Notes: generated from the sequence alone by a model not told the origin. A DNA stretch of 64,000 nucleotides from Tetmemena sp. SeJ-2015 (GCA_027382625.1 JAJKFJ010020844.1:58087-122086), one strand, 5' to 3'. Shown: positions 1-14,000, counted from the stretch's first letter. A program made the numbers and translations.

Positions 1-3000
1 TTAGACAAAAGACTTCTGAACAAGTACTAAGAGATCTGCGATGAGTATCTATTTAACTAGAAGCCTACTAACATATCAGCTAACGCAGCCATCAACTCAT
101 CTTTTCAGAAGAGCAACTCAAATCTGGGGAAGCTGCAAGCCATTAAGCATTCACATCAACTCTCTCAGTCAAAAATAAACATTGTTCCTAATCAATCAAA
201 TTTGAATGCGAAGCTCACTGACATCGTTTAGTAGCAACAGTCCACTCTGCTCAACACGACTGCAGCCAGTCTTAAAGCTTCATCGAGAGCATAAGCATGA
301 ATGGAAGTGTTGATGTAGATGCTGGAGGAAGAGGGAGTGCAGTTAAAATTTAAGGCACAGTTAGACTAAATAATTCCAAGTCTCTAACAGTTCTTTCCTT
401 TAACCACTTCTATTCAAGAGAGATTCCTAAATGAAGGGCAAAACTTATAATGAGATCGATGATTTAATAAATTAATCGATTTCGATCAAAGACCAGCCTA
501 ATAATTTATCCACGATTTTCAACAGATCAGATAGACTCAATCAGTCTTATATCTCTCAGAAGCAAGAAAATTAAGGGAGCGCTGAGCAAGATAAATAAAT
601 AGGCATTGGGTTTTAAAGCAAATTTAGGGTTAGAGACTTCATTAAAGATCAGGTCAGGCAGATAAGTGTCAATTCAAAAATTCAAGCTCTCTAAAGTAAG
701 GAAGTAAAGCCCATTCCAGTTGAAGTGCAGAGTTTATTGCCTCAGATTAGCAAACTAGCAAGTAGAATTCACAACGGTGAGTATGAATCACTGGAACGGA
801 TAGAAACTAATGTTATCCCTGTGAATCTTAAGAGAGACTCTTTTCTCAACAAAGTATTCACGAACAGTAACTAGCTAGAATCCTTTTAAAGCAGGATGAA
901 TTCAACCTTTGACTCACGACAAGATGCCTATTAAGGGAATTATCAAACATTTTAAGGGTAAGAGACTAGAAATCCAAAGTATGAGTTCGTTAACAGCAGT
1001 GGCTATGGAAAAGCAAACTAGCACCAGCATTCTCAATCTGAGATTAAAGGGAGAAGTAAGAAAGTAGGAGGTGGGAAGGCCTCATCTTAGAAGCGCATTA
1101 CTTAAAAATATTCTTTGGTTTTTTAAGCCAGATGATTATTTCTAGAGCAAGAGAGGCCAACCCAAAGGGTTTCACCATTTATTATGTGCCTAGGAAATAA
1201 ACAATAACGAATAGAAAAAGCAGCATGGTCTGATGGGGGAGAAACTGAAAATTCAACAAGATCAAGAGGAATAGCAAAGAGCAAAGAAAGAGGAGCTTGA
1301 GAGATTAGGACTATCGGAGAAGTAAAAGCCTGGTAAAAGAGGAGTTGAGCAATAGGAAAGAGTCAATACACTCGAGAGAGTTAAATTCGATACTCCGTTT
1401 GGAGTGCTGCAAGCTGATGATAGATACGCTCATAATTCTTTGTCACTTCAACAAGCATCCAACAATAAATTCACTGACTCCTATTAAATTTTACAATGTA
1501 AGTATCATAATCAGTGTCACCACCTTCAATTTTAGATCATCAGCAACAAAATTTCTAAGTGGGTTAAGAAGCATCACTCCTCTTAGTCACCTCAAAAAGC
1601 AGTGCCTGCACTAAAGTTGCCAGATCAAAATCAGGGAGATCATTAGCATGAAAACGCAGTGGTTGATAAATAAAGTGCAAGAGAAACAGAGTTGGAGATC
1701 TTGAGATTTGCTAAGGAACTTTTCCGACTTTGGGATGTCAAAGAATACGGAAAGATAAAGCTCAAAGTTCTCATCAAAAACTTCATTGCCCTAGGTCTAG
1801 CTGCTGATGAAGATGTAGCTCTGGATGTAAGATTATTGCTTAAAGGCCTAACCATAAATTTAGTTTTTCAAATACATCATCAAAGATGATGGAGAACAGG
1901 AGGGCGCCAGATAATTTACTGGTGATCAATTGAAGAACCATGACATTATGCTTGAGGACTTTGTGAATCTTTTCAGGAGCCAGGACTATGAGGATAAGAT
2001 ACTAAAGGTTCTTAACTAAGAGATCAGAGACAGATAGAAAGACCAGGAGAATGTTTAGAAATCCAATCAGCTTATGAGGTAGTTGACTACCATAGATTAA
2101 AAAATGAGTTTCATATTATATGCATAGGAGCTAATAAGTTGAGGAAGAAGAGTTTACAATACAGTGAGGATGAATCTATGGTGGAGGACGAGTCATTAGT
2201 TCAATCAACCTATTTCAAACCTAAGTTAGACACGAGCAAGATCATCAATTCTAAGATTTAGAAAGGAGTACTGCAAATAGAAAGCATAGAGGTCTTCAAC
2301 CATTCCTAAGTCTCTACTCAGTATGGGCATCTTCATCCTCCAATCCATGGAATAGACCTACTCAAGAGTCAGAATCTACAATCCTAAAGGTCCAACAGTA
2401 AGCCTGATAGTTTCAGACAGCCCAAGAATAGATAACTACAAACTTAGGCTCCAAACTCTCAAAACCAAACTCATTTCCAGACTAAGTTCAAGAAGGTGAA
2501 TAAGATAAACTCTAAATACCACTCAAACATCAGGAACATATACCACAGAGACGACTCTGAAAATGATAGTGCAGCCTCAGAGAGGAAATTCATGGAGGAG
2601 ATCAATAGGAAGTATCAGCCTATCAGAGAAGAAGACAAGGAGCTTATACTTAAAGAGTACAAGATAAGTTTGAACAGACTTGACAAGGAGCAAGAGAACA
2701 TAAAGCAGTCCAATATCTATGAAGAGATCCAACAAGAGATTAGGAAACGTTACTAGACTTTCAAGGAGATTTAGACTGCAGAATAGAAGATAGAGGATGG
2801 AGGGCTCTTAGACTAGAAGGAGAGATTAATCGTGGTAGAGAGGAAGAAAGATTTCAAGCAAGCCTTGAGGGATAAGTACGGGTCTTTTGGGACCAAGATT
2901 TTCATGGCTATCTTCCTAAAGCTGCATGAATAAGAGATCTTCAACAATGCTCATACTCGTATTGGCTAAGGATTCTAAATGACTCCTCATCTTCTGATTA

Positions 3001-4513
3001 GCACTGCGCCTTAGTAAGTAGCCACTCTTATAAAAAGATTAGTGAAGGAGGTTTATAAGAGACAAAATGGAAATAATAGGCAGAAGAATGATTCCATAGT
3101 GTCCAAAGACTTTAAGTTTCCAAATGAGAAGTTGATTAACATGGTTGAGCTTGTGAGCGACTGGTGGTCTAATTTAGATTCTATGAAGCAGAAAGAGATC
3201 ACAAAGAAGGAATTCGCAACTTTCTTGCTTTAGAAGAAGCTGATTAGGAAGGAGCTAGAAATAGACAGAGTGATTAAGGTCATGATCAAGGAGCCACTAG
3301 TTGAAGGCACTGTTAAGCGAACACAGTTCATTAAACTCTTTACCAAGGCTATCCTCAAGGGCGCCATCATGAACATCTACTTTTATTGCAATCATGTTGG
3401 AAGAGCTGGCGATGATTAATTTTTATACTTCTAAGCTTTATGATATAGTCCCAACTCATCTGAAGGTGCTTAAATTTTAGAGAAACCTTCTGATCGGTGG
3501 TTTGAAACACGAGCAAGAAATGCTTGGAGTAGACTGCAACAACGTAATTACAGGCCTGGTGAAATAAAGTGCCAACGAGTAAAAGAAAAATCAAGTTCAA
3601 GAGGAGGAGTATAAATTTATTCCAGAGAATAACGCAAATGTTTAACAGAGAGTTTCAGTTAATCCCAATAGGAATCCAACAGTCACACTTACAGGGTAAG
3701 ATATATCTTTGCAATAATAATTTTTGTAGGATAAAGGAATTCATGAGTAGGAAGATGAATGAGTTGGACTAGGTCTCTCAAACTTTAACTGAGATGAATA
3801 AGCGGACACTTCAGAATTTGGACTTGAAGTAGAACATAGATGTCAAAGCTATCTTGGAAGAAGACTAACTCAAAAAGTAAGCAATAAATTAGAATTTGTG
3901 GATATTTTTTCTAAATTCCTTTTAGGCAGCAGCAAAAGGAGAAAGTTATGAACCTGAGCAAGGGAAGAAGGCAAAAGAAAAAGAAAGTGGACAAGGCTTT
4001 TGTGGAATTCTAGAAATTACACAAAGAGAAAATGGAAGAGAAGTAGTTATAAGCTCAGATGGATAAAGATTTGGACAAGGAATCAGAAATAACTCTCGAA
4101 TATGAAGAGCCTTTATTGTGAAAGAGCAATTGCCTATTCTATATTTAAAGATTTTAACCTGGATATTATAAATAGATTATATATGCATTTTGCAAGATCA
4201 TTTTTAGTCAATCGGAGCAAAGGGCTGGCAGACAGCAAGGATAAATCCCAACTACTAAGAATAAAGCAAAAGAAATGCTTATCTACAAAGAGTGGACAAA
4301 TCTAATTTCCAGCCTATAGATTCACCCCAGAGGTTTATTAAAAATCAGAATGAACTGAGTGAGCCAACTATCTTTCAATTGCCAAACAAGCTTATTCCAA
4401 GCAAGCACTATGACTCCACTCAAAGAATCGAGTTTGATCAGAAATAACGCCCTGAGTGTCTCAAGCAAACTGATATTCAGACATTCATTGACACCAAAAA
4501 GCAAAAGTATTGA
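1..4513 (+). CDS. Large EF-hand-like and coiled-coil protein (5' end outside window)
   Basis: A long reading frame, read with TAA/TAG as Gln, crosses the window start and ends at TGA 4511-4513. It is rich in Q, K and E. Around 1695-1990 the product has two helix-loop-helix stretches resembling degenerate EF-hands (motifs such as ELFRLWDVKEYGKIKL and FKYIIKDDGE). From about 2170 to 3400 it is highly charged and helical. Two GT-AG introns are clear: 3696-3729 (34 nt) and 3877-3925 (49 nt); removing them joins the frames. Further frame changes near 300-430, 1120, 1860, 3405 and 4110-4210 are probably unresolved IESs; the 4110-4210 one is AT-rich and about 100 bp. I do not recognise the family. 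Cytoskeletal or ciliary function is possible but is only a guess. Confidence 0.6.
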
Positions 4514-4561
4514 AGATTTTTAACCTGACATAATTAAAAGTCATTTTCTTTAATCTTCATT

Positions 4562-5699
4562 TCAATTAGAAGTTATGTTGAAAATGATCTGAAATGAAAG
4601 GTAGGGTTGGAAGCTTTTCCCAAGAGCAGTTATTCTATCTGGTTTAGCTTCGACTGTTAAGGAGAAGGACTGGCTTGAGCTGAGTTGAAAGTTTTAAACA
4701 TACCTGTTGAAACTCCAGCCGCGTTTCTTGAAGAAAATTACTTCCCAAGTTTAAGAGAAGAGTTTTCTTCCTCAGTTAATCTTAAAAATTCATAATAAAA
4801 ACTATCTCTTAAGATTTTTAAATCTATACTTTTACTGATATTAGGTGTTTCCCTTGAATGGAAGTTGGTAGTAAGGATACTGTGGCTCCTTTTAAACTAG
4901 TCTGTCTGTTTTTATGGCTGAGCTGGAGTCTTGATACAACTCTCGGTGAGAACTCTCTCTAATAAAACTTGAGCTATTTCCCTCCTTACCCCTGAGTATC
5001 TTACCTAAAGTGGAGTCACTGCTCTCTTACAAATTCAACTTCTACAACACCTGCTGCTCTATTAAAATTAAAATGAGACTTTGATCGCTCAATGATATCA
5101 AGAGCACTCTTTGACTTCATTAGTTTGTTGACTATTGCTTCCTTCCTCATTTTGGGCGCTTAATTTTAATAGCCTTTCAAAGGTGAGAGGAGTGAGTTAA
5201 TTTTAGAATCTTATTTAGGATGGTTCTCATATCCGTCAGTGGGAGTTCGATACAAGTAATTCTCCTGGTATGTGGAGCAGTCTTAACTATAGAATATATG
5301 TTTCATAATTGTCTTAGATTTCTTGTGGATTCTTCTTGAGAAGTATCTGTCTATTCTTATGCTCTTTCTCTAAATTGAAGGGCTCAGCTCTTATCTTCAG
5401 GTCCTTTGAATGCAGCTAAGTATTCAAATAAACTTATAAGTAGTATGCAGATCTGCCTAATAAATGTCCCTCTTGGATGAGTTACCTCTTTGGACGTTCT
5501 TGAATTCACTCTTCATGACAGTGGTGTAGGTGTTCTTCTTGAGTGCATGGATTTGATTGGGCACCACTCTTTCTAAGAAGGGCTGCTCCCTTGAAAAGTC
5601 AAATGGCATCTCCGTGGGTTTCTTGACTAAACAGCATAAGCAGTTAGGCGGGTGCAGACTTGTGGCCAGCTGTAGCTGCTTTTAAAGTGGCGAACTCAT
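4562..5699 (-). CDS. Unknown basic protein
   Basis: This is a minus-strand frame from ATG (5699) to TGA (4562-4564), tail-to-tail with the preceding plus gene and head-to-head with the next. The N-terminus contains a Cys-rich PPNCLCCLVKKP stretch followed by a charged region (DFSREQPFLERVVPNQ). The frame breaks near 5440, 5245 and 5000, where AT-rich inserts that look like IESs or introns lie; I could not fix their ends. The product is Lys/Arg- and Gln-rich. No family was recognised. Confidence 0.45.
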
Positions 5700-5907
5700 T
5701 CTTTAATGAATTTTTTAGGTTTGTTGGATATTTGGCAGAATTGCAAGTGAAGAAGACATCACTATATTGCTGCTTATTACAATTGTATTGTGATTTTATT
5801 GCGATTTTAATTTTTAGATCTACACTCTTTTTTAATATCCTTTCTCTAAAGTATAAGGAGGTAACTGATTTTGAAAGTAGCGAATATATTTTGAAATAAA
5901 GAATAAA

Positions 5908-8900
5908 ATGAGCGTTGACTCACGAGTTAACCCCTCAATACTCGCAGCAAACATGAGCACATCCACTACAAGAGAGGGCGGAGAGCTCAAACAGAGGAAT
6001 TTTGAGAAGGAGTTAAATGAACTGAAGTTGGAGTACATTAAATTCCTGAGAGAGTCTAAAGAACTGGACTAAATGTTTTAGAAGTAACTCAAAGAGGCAA
6101 ACGAGAAAATAGAAGAGAGTGAAAGAGAGAGGAAGTTCTGGCAAGATAAGGTAGAATACAACGAGATGGAGCATGACTCGCAGATCACACTACTTCAAAT
6201 TTAAAGAATGAGGGATTATTAAGTGTCTTAATTACTTCAGAGGAAGCATCAGGAGGAGACTGAGAAACTGATAAGTGAAAAAGCAAATGAGATAAGAGAG
6301 ATGCAGACATCACACAGAAGGGACAAACAGTTCTTAGAAGAAATTATTAGATAGACGCAACAGAGGCAGTAGAAAGGTAATTATGACAGTTAGATGTTCA
6401 TGGAGATGGAGAACAAGTAAATTCAAAATGTAAGATCACTTTCGCTTATTGAAGGTTAAAAATTAAGTTTACCTGAAAGACATAAAGGATTTGAACGACA
6501 ATTTTGAAGACTATAAAACTCGCATTTATAATAACCTTTTGAAATTCTTAGTCATAAACTCAAGTGGAGAAGCACATTCTATCTCCTCCTTTTTTAGCTT
6601 TCATTCAGTAAGTGTAGTCCGAGAAACTGTAACTTCAGAGTCAGAGTTAGGAGCAAGACAACTTGATAAACAAGTTGAAGAGACAAATGAGAAATAACAC
6701 CAATCATCATGAACTCAACAGTAAACGCATGCGTGATAAAATAACTGCGCTTGAGAATGAAAGTGTTGCACTCCAAAGTGAAAACTAGAAACTCACAAGC
6801 AAGATCAAACTACTCAAGCATTAAGTGTCCAGAATGGAGATTGGAAAGTCTACTAACTAGTAGTCAAGATATTTACTTATTTTTGGTAAATAGTCGAATG
6901 GTTAGAGTCTGAACTCATAGCTCAGAAGCTCTGCAGTATTCAACTCTTTCAACAACGCTTCCATGATAACAAGCAAGTCAAAAACTAAGAGCTTCGATGG
7001 ATCATGTCCTTCAATTTACTTTCATTTTTAATGTGCGAGGTAGAAAAGATTTATCAAGAAAGGCTAAAAGAACGAAGACTAGGAATCTAATGTGCAATCC
7101 CAGCCCTAAGTATAGTCACTAGACGAACAGTAGCTCATAAACAACTGCTAGACAAATATAACAAGCACCGTTTATGATTCACTGTGGTAGAATATCAACC
7201 ACAATTCTACACAACCATTGTAGATTTAAAATCAGTTCCATTCTTAGAACCTCTAAAACCCTCTGCTCTCCTCAATTGACATAAGATCTTCCACTATCAA
7301 CCTCAACCAAATCCTTTAGTCTGATCTTACATTGAAACAACCAAGAGAGTATGAAGAGAGAGTATCCAGATAACCAGGCGAAGTTGAATAACAGTTTAGG
7401 ACGCAAAAGGCCTTTCCTCTCTCATAAACTCGTGTGCCGAAGTTTAAGAAGGATAATTTAGATTTACCAAGAAACCTAACTCCTTAGAATAGAGGTGGAG
7501 AGTAAATTAGATTTGCTAGCAATCTGAGAAATGAGGATAATTTTGCAACCAGTCAGAATGAAGCAACCTCAGGACTGAGGTAACAACCATAAGCTTACCA
7601 TCCTCATACCTAATTTGTACCTACCCTTGCGAATAACTCCTCCAATAAGAATGGTGAGTAACCTGTTTTTGAAGTCAACAGATCTAATCCCTTCATCACC
7701 AATAACCGAACTATATTTTAAGATGAATTAAAATTTAACTGAGCTCACCTCAATAAGCAACAGTGCTAATAAAAATTTGCAGAGCATGATATAGATGCTT
7801 CGACCGATCAATCACTTGCAAGTCTCTCCTTCCTAGGTGATCATTGACTGCTAAAACCACCAGCCACTTGGAGACTATACTCACTCCGATAAATTAACCT
7901 TTACTTAAATTTATTCTTAAACTTAGTTGGTCAAGGTTTATTTACTAGATCATATATGATAACAGCAGTCACTTCAAATGCAAAAAGTGCAGGAAAGTCT
8001 ATGACTCAGATGCCATTCTCTATCATTTAAATTAACTTTGATTCTATAATTTAATGATTGAAAATATTTTGTAGGTGGGAAGTGCAAAGATGAGACAAAG
8101 AATGAGAGGAAAGATCTTTCAGCAGATAAGAACACGAGTCACATGCTCTGTCATCTCTCTTCTAGAGATACTTCTCTTTCACAAAGTGACTATTATTTTC
8201 CCCATTCTCTTTCTAAGAAGAAGCTAAACAAGAGAGAGTCATTGGTTTTCAAGAATAGCTTTTCGTAGTCAGTAAATAGTCTGGCAGCAACTGCAAAGAA
8301 ATCTCAGTAGGCAAATCGAAACTACCAATTCCTAACTTAGAATGCACAGACTAATAATCCTGCTGGCAGCAGTTAGACGGATTAAACTCAGCAGGCCTTG
8401 AATCAGACTATCAACTTGACGCAAGCGTTGCAACTAAGCTAAACTAAGAGCTAAGATGGAGGAAGGATGCTCTCCTCTGATGGAGTAAGAGGAAAGAACG
8501 CTTCGAATCAAAGATTGAATGACTATGTCACTTCTAGCTTAGATATTTCAAGTTAGATATCAATTTTAAACGAAAGATATCCAAACTCCGAAGACTCAAG
8601 AGATGAGAACTCAGTTTAACATGTTCCAAAATAAGGCAGTTGTTAATGATCTCAGATATTAAACTATCCGACGCTCCTGATTAACATCAAACATATTTGA
8701 ATCTATAATGAATCCCTGATTTTCAATTAAACTGTAGAGGAATTGAAAAAGGAGCTACTTCTCTTTTAAAGATTAAACAAGCAACTTCATGCTTAATTAG
8801 AAGCACTTATTAGCGAGCTCGATCATTTAAATGAGGCATATACTCTTCATATATCTATTCAATCAAAATAGCATTATGTAATAGATATACTAGACTGGAG

Positions 8901-10890
8901 TAAGAGAAGCAACAAAACGAGTAAGAGATGCAGAAGGAGATAAGATTCTTGCTGCAGTAGATAATTCAAATGAAAGATCAATTCATGGCTAATAGCAACA
9001 GTCATAACAACAATAATTAATCGGTTCACCAAAACTTCTCAGTTATAAACGACCACGACTATATGCGGAGGAGCACTGATCTTATTAACAACAATATAAA
9101 CATAGGTCATTCTCATCTCTCTTCAAGCTAAGCTTAATTCTCTTAGCAATAAACATCATCAGCACTCCCACAGCTACTCCAGCACCATGAACTAACTAAA
9201 CTAATCGATGAATAACAAAACTCAGTCTGTGTTTGCAATGACAAGAAATAAGCAAAGTGAACTTGTTGGGACCAAATCTCTTCAGGACTAGGTTGTGTTT
9301 AACAGAGTAGACAGAAATAATTCTGACCTTGAATAGAACTCTGAATATAGAATGAAGTTAGTTGGCAAGTCAGCTGAGCGAGCAAAGAAAGGCAATTTAA
9401 AATAATCTTTGGCTCAGAACAACAATAATCAAGAGAAGCCACATCATCATAGATATATCTCGAACATTAACTCAAATACCCAGAGTGTAGCTTCAGAACT
9501 AGGTATGAAATCTTATGACAACGAGTAAAATATGAAATCTGCTTTGAGAAGCAAAGAAAAATCTATAATTAAGAAATTTTCAAAGGTTAATGTTAATGGA
9601 AACATGATATACTTAAAAATGTAAGCTTCTTTAAATCTTCATTCAATTTTTATTGATGCCACTGATTTCTACGGTCATAGATTTGAACAAGGAAATAGAT
9701 TACAACGAATTCAGCGGCACCTCTGGAGAGAGTATCTTAAAGGAGCCTCATAGTCTGGGTGAGATGGTAAGCTTCAATTAACTTCAGAGCTCGCGGGATT
9801 CTAGAAACAACTAGAGCAGTACCACTCATCAAGCTTATTAAAATTCGGGTTTCTTGGCTTCTTCAAGCACCGTCAATTACAAAAAGGAAAATGCTTCGAA
9901 GATCAAGAATGCGGTGACTGCGAGCCTAACTGAGCAGAATTTAGTCAAGATATTTCAGGAGGGAAATCGAGAGTAGTTGAGAGGGGATGAGAATAAGATA
10001 AACACTAGGCAGCAGCATCATTTGAGAATCTTCTAGAATGAAATTGAAAAGGAAGAAGCAGAGGGGGAGGAGGATTCTGTAAACTTTGGAGAACATGAAA
10101 AGACGTTCACTACTATGTCCGAGGGATTAAGCAAGGAGGAAGCAGGGGATTAGTTATAAACTCAAGTAACTCAGCATGATGAAAACTTAGAAAACTACTA
10201 AGGATTCTTACCGATCAATCAGTGCTCCTATACACCAAGTCTCCATTCGAGATAGAATACTTGGCTACTCAAGGAAAAAGCGGAAACCACAAGCCGACCT
10301 CTTCCAAATTGACCTCAGATCGAGCTACTAAATGAATCCTCTTCTTACAAGTCACAACGTCAGTGTAGCTCAAACCAGCTAGATGAATCGAGAGACCAGT
10401 AACCCAGCCTCTATAAGGAAAAATCAGTAAGCTACAAATTAAAAGAACCTGAATCCAAGCGTCATCAACAGCTGTACTTGGATAGACGAATTCAAATTTA
10501 AGGGATAAGGATAACAACAGTCAATCATTTGTCTCGACTACCACCCTTTAGAAATAGAAGTCAGTCTAAAAGCTTACTTCATAAAAGCAAGGGGTCAATT
10601 AACTATAGCAAAATTCCAGACAGCTTGGATTTAAAGAAAACAATACTCCGCTTACTCTAGCTTCAATAACAACTTCATCTTACAACACGCCAGGATTGAT
10701 AAGCCAGTCTCAATCTGTGACCTAGCTTGCTTTATCTAAATAAGCTGTAAATAACAGAAAATAGTAGCAACAGTAGTAGAAGTATTTGAAAGGGTCTGTT
10801 GTGGAATCTGTAGCTCCGACAACTAAGGAATTAATAATAAAGTTAAGTCTACCTTCAAATGATGATGAGACAAATATTGATTAAATCAGC
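5908..10890 (+). CDS. Giant coiled-coil, Q/N/S-rich protein with C2H2-like segment
   Basis: It starts at ATG 5908 after an AT-rich leader. The first 170 residues are strongly coiled-coil (heptads rich in E, K, L, Q). A second coiled coil lies near 8720-8960, and the rest is Q/N/S-rich low complexity. Near 7961-8025 there is a Cys/His segment (FKCKKCRKVYDSDAILYH) that resembles a C2H2 zinc finger. Five IESs were resolved (pointers AAAAT, TGA, GAT, TATACT, GACCTC); each deletion joins two open frames. Other frame changes near 8035, 8650, 9150, 9620 and 10500 probably mark more IESs. The last recognisable coding sequence is at about 10886 and the exact stop is uncertain. It could be two genes, but the resolved IESs tie 5908-8030 together. 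Function unknown; the architecture suggests a structural or cytoskeletal protein. Confidence 0.55.
6430..6463. other. IES, pointer AAAAT (34 bp)
   Basis: AAAAT occurs at 6425-6429 and 6459-6463. Deleting the insert plus one copy joins the coiled-coil frame in phase (QNQVYLKDIKDL across the join). The insert starts with GTAAG but a GT-AG excision gives a TGA, so an IES fits better than an intron. Confidence 0.8.
7727..7742. other. Tiny IES candidate, pointer TGA (16 bp)
   Basis: TGA at 7724-7726 is repeated at 7740-7742. Deletion removes an in-frame stop and shifts into a frame that stays open for about 200 bp (DELTSISNSANKNLQSM). The pointer is only 3 bp, so the support comes from the restored frame. 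Confidence 0.65.
7951..7960. other. Tiny IES candidate, pointer GAT (10 bp)
   Basis: GAT at 7948-7950 and 7958-7960. Removing 10 bp joins the upstream frame to the Cys/His segment (LLDNSSHFKCKKC). Without it the frame ends at a TGA. Confidence 0.65.
8845..8891. other. IES, pointer TATACT (47 bp)
   Basis: TATACT at 8839-8844 and 8886-8891 flanks an AT-rich insert. Excision gives a continuous coiled coil (NEAYTRLEQEKQQNEQEM). Confidence 0.9.
10302..10316. other. Tiny IES, pointer GACCTC (15 bp)
   Basis: GACCTC at 10296-10301 and 10311-10316 with only 9 bp between. The insert carries an in-frame TGA; its removal leaves the flanking codons in phase (TTSRPQIELLNESSS). The 6-bp repeat makes this one of the clearest very short IESs in the window. 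Confidence 0.85.
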
Positions 10891-11099
10891 TAATTTTAAT
10901 TTATGCTATCAAATTAATTTAGAGATTAGGAGTACAATTTCAAATGCAGTAAGTAAAATTATTATAGTGATTTCAATTATCATAGGAATTTTGAATTTTC
11001 TTAAATTAAATTAATGTATCAATACTTACCTTTTTATAAAAGATTAGTGGTATTTAAATTGATTTCTAGATAAATCTAAAATTTTAATAATAGCAAAAT

Positions 11100-14000
11100 A
11101 TAATAACCTCATTTTAATTTTCTTAAAAAATTTGTGGAATATCATCATCAGCGTCATCTTCTTCCTCTTCAGTTTCTTCAATTATATATTCTACATCTTC
11201 TTCATCTTCTTCCTCCAATAGCTCCTATTACTTTATAACTTTCTACTGGGTCTTGTTTTCTGCTATTTATGAGGTTGCTGCTGAAATTCCAACTTACTTG
11301 ACCTGCTGGTCTTTGATTATGTGAACATTAGACAAAATAATTATCACTACTCTAAAAATTTAGACTCCATCTTCATCTTGCTCTCTTGTTTTTTCAAAGT
11401 AGCTGCTGAGCTATTTGGTTTGTTATCTGCTTTTACTATTATAAATATCAAATTATTTACTGAAATAGTTTAATCCTATTTGTATTTGTGAGAAGAGGAA
11501 ATTAAATAAAATTATTCAAAAATAAGTAAATGTGAATATATGAAAACAATAATGCACTAAATTTTTTTTCTTATATTGAATTTGAATTTAATGATGGTAT
11601 CCGACTTTTTTAATTTGTTTATATGATAAAGAGGGAATGATAGATTGCGACCCTAAAACAATTCCATCACTTCTTTGCAAGCCTTGGAAGCTCGAGCTAG
11701 ACACTTGAGATACCTTGGCTTAGGCGGCCGCTATATTAGAACTCTGCTGCTGAGTTTGCTTCTAGTTATTGGTCTATTGATCTTCTCTAGCTGACTCTAT
11801 TCTCCTCCTCCTCTTCCTCTTCAATGACGATCTCAGTCTACTGAGTTTACTCAGGCTCTGGCTGCTTTTCATTTTATCGCTTTCTCTCTTCCACTTACAA
11901 TTAGTTAGACACTAATGGCTTTTAGATGATAGTGTTCTCCTTGATTTACCTGATTTAGGATTATTCTACCTGGTTCTAAATGGGCTTCCCAGGAGCAGCT
12001 TAGTTAACTTTGGTCGCTGTAGATGAAACAAAATAATTTTTTGCAACTACAATTAATAGATTCTATGGATGAAGATGGAAGCTGGATTTGCTTCATCTGT
12101 TAAAACTTAGGAGATCCCCTTGCCAAACTGGAAAGCTAGGTAAAGGGATTTAGATTCTTTTCTTCACTCGCCATGAAGTTGTTTTGACTCTTAATTATAA
12201 AAAATAAGAAACCTTATTAGAATTATTTGCTGCTATTTGGGCTAATCTTAAGAGGAGATTATCAAAGGTGGTTTGTTAAGGATAAGAGAGGATTTACTTT
12301 GATCGGGCTTTTGAATTGGTGTGTTATCCTCCAACTCGTCATCTTGCTCTTCTTCTTCCTCCTCTTCTATTACTATCTCAGTTTCATTCACCTCCTTTTG
12401 CTCCTCCACTTATTGCTTTTATATAAAAATAGAACCTCAATTCTTAACAATAACTTTTACTACTGACTAGAGAGGAAAGGATTGGCTGCTTATTATTATT
12501 GCTATGGCTTCTACTTCTCTTCTTGAATGAATCCTTGTCTTTAAATTACAGGTGCTGAAGGTTTGTTGTTGCTATTCTACGTTTAAGCTTATTACTGCTT
12601 TTAATCTGGCTAGCTGATTATCAAGCTCTTGGAAGAGTGGGTCTGCAGCTCTTGGAGTTTTTACTTACTCACACTTTCATCTTAAGCTGTGACTTTGAGG
12701 GCTGACTATGTGGTAATAATCTCAACGGGCTCTTCAATTTCTTCCTCCTCTTCCTCCTCGATTACTATTTCAGTCTGATTCGTTTGCAGTACTTGACTAG
12801 ACTGAGACAAATATGCATTCATGGTAAAAATGGATGAAAGAGTAATTTTAAATGAGCTTACACGGCAGCTTGTACTAAGGGCTAGATCATTGCTGATTTT
12901 AGCTGTTGAGTTCGAGAAACTTGACCGTCACTAACTGTAGGCATACTCACTTGGCTCACAATATAAAAGTTAAATTTATCCTCACAGAGTGCTGCTCATT
13001 TGCGAACAGTCCTTGCATCTTAACAAGGTTAGGAGATTTGGGAACTTGATTTCCTCCTTCTTATCTTTGAGCTTCAACTGCTCTTTCAGTCTCCTCCTCT
13101 TCCTCTTCTTCTACCACTACTACTTCCTCCCCTACTTACAGCTCTTCTTCTAAGAGTTGGCGTGTGCTCTTGTCCATGATAACTACTCTTTGAGTGGTGT
13201 TCTTGCTTATAGCCTGTACAGAGCCAGAGTGCTGACTTGAGCTGATTGGCTAAAACTTCTAGACTGAACTTCCCTCTCCAAGGATCTAAATGTCAGTTGC
13301 GCTTTTGGATTGTTGATGTATGGCCTACTTTAAATTCGCTTGATTTGAGTTTGTAGTCTGTAGGGTTGTAACTGCCTTTTGAGGGGCATCTTGGTTCCTG
13401 CTTATTTAGGAATTGTTGAATAAGTTGTTAGTAGGTATACCCTAGTTACCTCCCAAGAAGGTGTTGGTCTTAACACTTATCTGTGACCTGGAGTGGGAGA
13501 TAGACTGAGAATGCGATTAGTCTAGTAATTGATCCTACTCGTTATCTGTCTCCTCTTCTTCTTCCTCCTCTACAACTATTACTTCCTCAACTGATTGCTC
13601 AATTGAAAGCTAATTACAATTAAGTTACTAAACTCATCTTGATTCAAAAGCGACTGTAATCCACTCTTTTCGAACTTTTAGGTGAAAGGAAGAACTTTCG
13701 TCACTTAGCCATTCATAGCCTCTTCCTCACTTGGTAGGAGAGGAGATGCAGAGACCATTGAGTTTTCTATAGGTTTAGCAGGTGGTTTCTATGATATGAA
13801 GGAGTTATTCAGCTTAGCTTGATTGTTCTTTCCAATTGTGGTGTTGTAAACCATTTTAAAAATGAACAAGAAGATCCTACAGTCTTCAAACATTTACTTA
13901 AGCTGATCTTTTTCTTCTTCTGAGTCAACTTCCTCCTCTTCTTCCTCTTCAATAACTATCTCAGTTGCGTTTGAGTCCTCAGCAATCTAACTATGCACTG

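Noticed and set aside
12227..12466. Plus-strand hydrophobic frame (Leu/Phe-rich)
   Set aside because: It is the antisense of the Glu- and Gln-rich minus-strand repeats; CTT/CTC runs read as Leu or Phe.
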